Below, one piece after another: positions 5,326 to 6,369 of a stretch of DNA of 6,369 nt. Made by a program: the position numbers and the translations under genes. The notes under the pieces were generated by a model. The model searched no databases, was not told the DNA's origin, and saw nothing but the letters and a program-made list of their open reading frames with translations. The number at the start of each line of letters is the position of its first letter. Position 1 is the stretch's first letter. This DNA is from Actinomycetota bacterium (lineage in GTDB: Bacteria > Actinomycetota > Acidimicrobiia > Acidimicrobiales > CADCSY01). The DNA lies in NCBI GenBank assembly GCA_016178435.1, contig JACOTK010000175.1, positions 1 through 6,369 on the forward strand, in the 5' to 3' direction.

Positions 5326-6369
5326 CACCGACCACCTTCGATTGGGTTGAGGATCTGTCCGGCCCGCACGGTGATCACCCTTTCGGGTCTCGCCCTCGAT
5401 GGCAAGTCCTCCGTTGTGGTGAGCAAAGCCTGACCCGGCGGAAGGTTTGCGAGCAACGCAGCCGATCGGTTGGGGTCCAGCTCGGAGAACACGTCGTCGA
5501 GCAGCAGGATCGGAGTGGTACGTGTCTCCTGATGCACGAGATGATGCGATGCCAGACGCAACGCCAGAGCGAGCGAACGTTGCTCACCCTGTGAGCTATG
5601 GGTGCGGGCCGGGAAGTCGTCGAGGAGAATGACCATCTCGTCTCGATGTGGTCCGACCGTGGTCACGCCACGTCGGAGATCGTCCTTGCGCGCCTCGATC
5701 AATGCGCGAGCCAGCCCGATCTCCCGCCAAGGAGACTCGTAGTGCAGACTCACCGCTGTGGAGCCATCCGCCACCTGGTCGTAGGTCTCACCGACCAATG
5801 GATTCAATCGTTCGACCAGATCTGCCCGAACATGGGCCACCATCTCACCGAGCACGCAGAGCTTGGCGTCCCACACATCCAGAGTTGCCTCGATCTCCGG
5901 ATTGAGACGCCCGCCTGCTTGTTTCAACAGGGTGTTTCGTTGACGGAGCACTCGTTCCAGGTCGGACATGAGTGCGTCATGGCGGGGGGTCAACGACACG
6001 AGGACCCCATCGAGATAGGCGCGCCGTTCCCCCGGGCCTGCCTTCACGAGGCGGAGATCCTCGGGGGAGAAAATGGTGACTCGGACCGATCCCAGCAGGT
6101 CGCGTGTTCGTTTGAGAACCTGACGATTGACGAGTACACGATCCCTACCACTCAGGCGGAGCTCGGCTTCGATCTCGACGATTCGGTGATGTCCCTCGGC
6201 GCCGACATCGAGATCCTGGTCGATCATGGCCCGCACGATTGCGGTTTCCGAACCGCTTCGAACAAGGGCCTCGGCCGGGGCGCCGCGGAATGAGGAAAGT
6301 GTGGCCAGATAACCGACGGCCTCGATCAGATTGGTCTTTCCCTCACCATTCGATCCAACGATCGCCGTC
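5325..6369 (-). CDS. recF: DNA replication and repair protein RecF (N-terminus beyond window)
   Basis: RecF is an SMC/ABC-like ATPase that helps RecO and RecR load RecA on single-stranded gaps at stalled forks. The window shows 347 residues. The frame stays open to the right edge, and by comparison with the family about 25 N-terminal residues are missing. Seen, in visible residue numbering: Walker A GSNGEGKT at 5-12 followed by NLIEAVGYLATLSSFRG, FSPEDLRLVKAGPGERRAYLD at about 100-120, TVGPHRDE at about 237-244, ABC signature SSQGEQRSLALAL at about 258-270, Walker B ILLLDD at about 287-292, D-loop SELD next to it, then LLTTTEDLP. All ATPase motifs are intact. The TGA overlaps the start of the DUF721 gene. 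The GTG at 6236 and later ATG codons are internal and would lose Walker A, so they are not the start. In this gene neighbourhood dnaN is expected upstream, outside the window. Confidence 0.97.
   Translation of the reverse strand, partial: TAIVGSNGEGKTNLIEAVGYLATLSSFRGAPAEALVRSGSETAIVRAMIDQDLDVGAEGHHRIVEIEAELRLSGRDRVLVNRQVLKRTRDLLGSVRVTIFSPEDLRLVKAGPGERRAYLDGVLVSLTPRHDALMSDLERVLRQRNTLLKQAGGRLNPEIEATLDVWDAKLCVLGEMVAHVRADLVERLNPLVGETYDQVADGSTAVSLHYESPWREIGLARALIEARKDDLRRGVTTVGPHRDEMVILLDDFPARTHSSQGEQRSLALALRLASHHLVHQETRTTPILLLDDVFSELDPNRSAALLANLPPGQALLTTTEDLPSRARPERVITVRAGQILNPIEGGR

Noticed and set aside
4820..5335. Minus-strand open frame of 171 codons across the DUF721 gene and the gyrB upstream gap
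   Set aside because: It overlaps the DUF721 gene in another frame, and its translation is arginine-rich without family features. The DUF721 frame is clearly the real one.
6234..6236. GTG as the start of recF
   Set aside because: The frame continues upstream through a perfect RecF Walker A motif to the window edge, so this codon is internal.
1..6369. tRNA, rRNA, CRISPR array, insertion sequence, intein or phage attachment site
   Set aside because: I looked for these by eye on both strands and saw no cloverleaf, spaced repeats, transposase motifs or gyrase inteins.

Overview
The window is a GC-rich chromosomal segment that carries the conserved gene block near a bacterial replication origin. 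All genes lie on the minus strand, so transcription runs from the right edge to the left: recF (5' end cut off by the window), a short DUF721/DciA-family gene, gyrB, gyrA, then the first 78 codons of a TadE/TadG-like membrane-anchored protein that runs off the left edge. The order recF-DUF721-gyrB-gyrA is typical of Actinobacteria. Protein details (a GyrB of 643 aa without the enterobacterial insertion, a GyrA of 829 aa, GyrA residues HPHGEGSIYD) fit a high-GC Gram-positive. My best guess is a lineage outside the well-known mycobacteria/Streptomyces groups, perhaps Acidimicrobiia, but the sequence alone does not prove this. dnaN and dnaA would be expected beyond the right edge.

Layout. recF and DUF721 overlap at the stop/start codons. 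A 206-bp gap separates DUF721 from gyrB (4784-4989). It holds a candidate gyrB promoter with a good -10 box, a structured leader and a clear Shine-Dalgarno sequence before a GTG start. gyrB and gyrA overlap by four bases (ATGA), so the two gyrase subunits are probably made by coupled translation. A 129-bp gap (237-365) follows gyrA and holds a weak candidate promoter and a small palindrome, then the TadE/G-like gene starts at a GTG. I see no convincing intrinsic terminator anywhere in the window.

Function. RecF acts in recombinational repair of gaps at forks. DUF721/DciA-type proteins are linked to loading of the replicative helicase. GyrA and GyrB form the A2B2 DNA gyrase that introduces negative supercoils. 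These are chromosome-maintenance genes expressed away from the origin. The TadE/G-like gene is unrelated by function and belongs to the pilus/secretion-associated pseudopilin-like families.

The most unusual item is a perfect 24-bp inverted repeat with a 94-bp spacer. One arm lies in a conserved part of the DUF721 coding sequence and the other in the non-coding DNA upstream of the gyrB promoter. I found no new multi-gene system. The rest is ordinary housekeeping DNA with a few smaller curiosities, including a non-standard quinolone-region sequence in GyrA.
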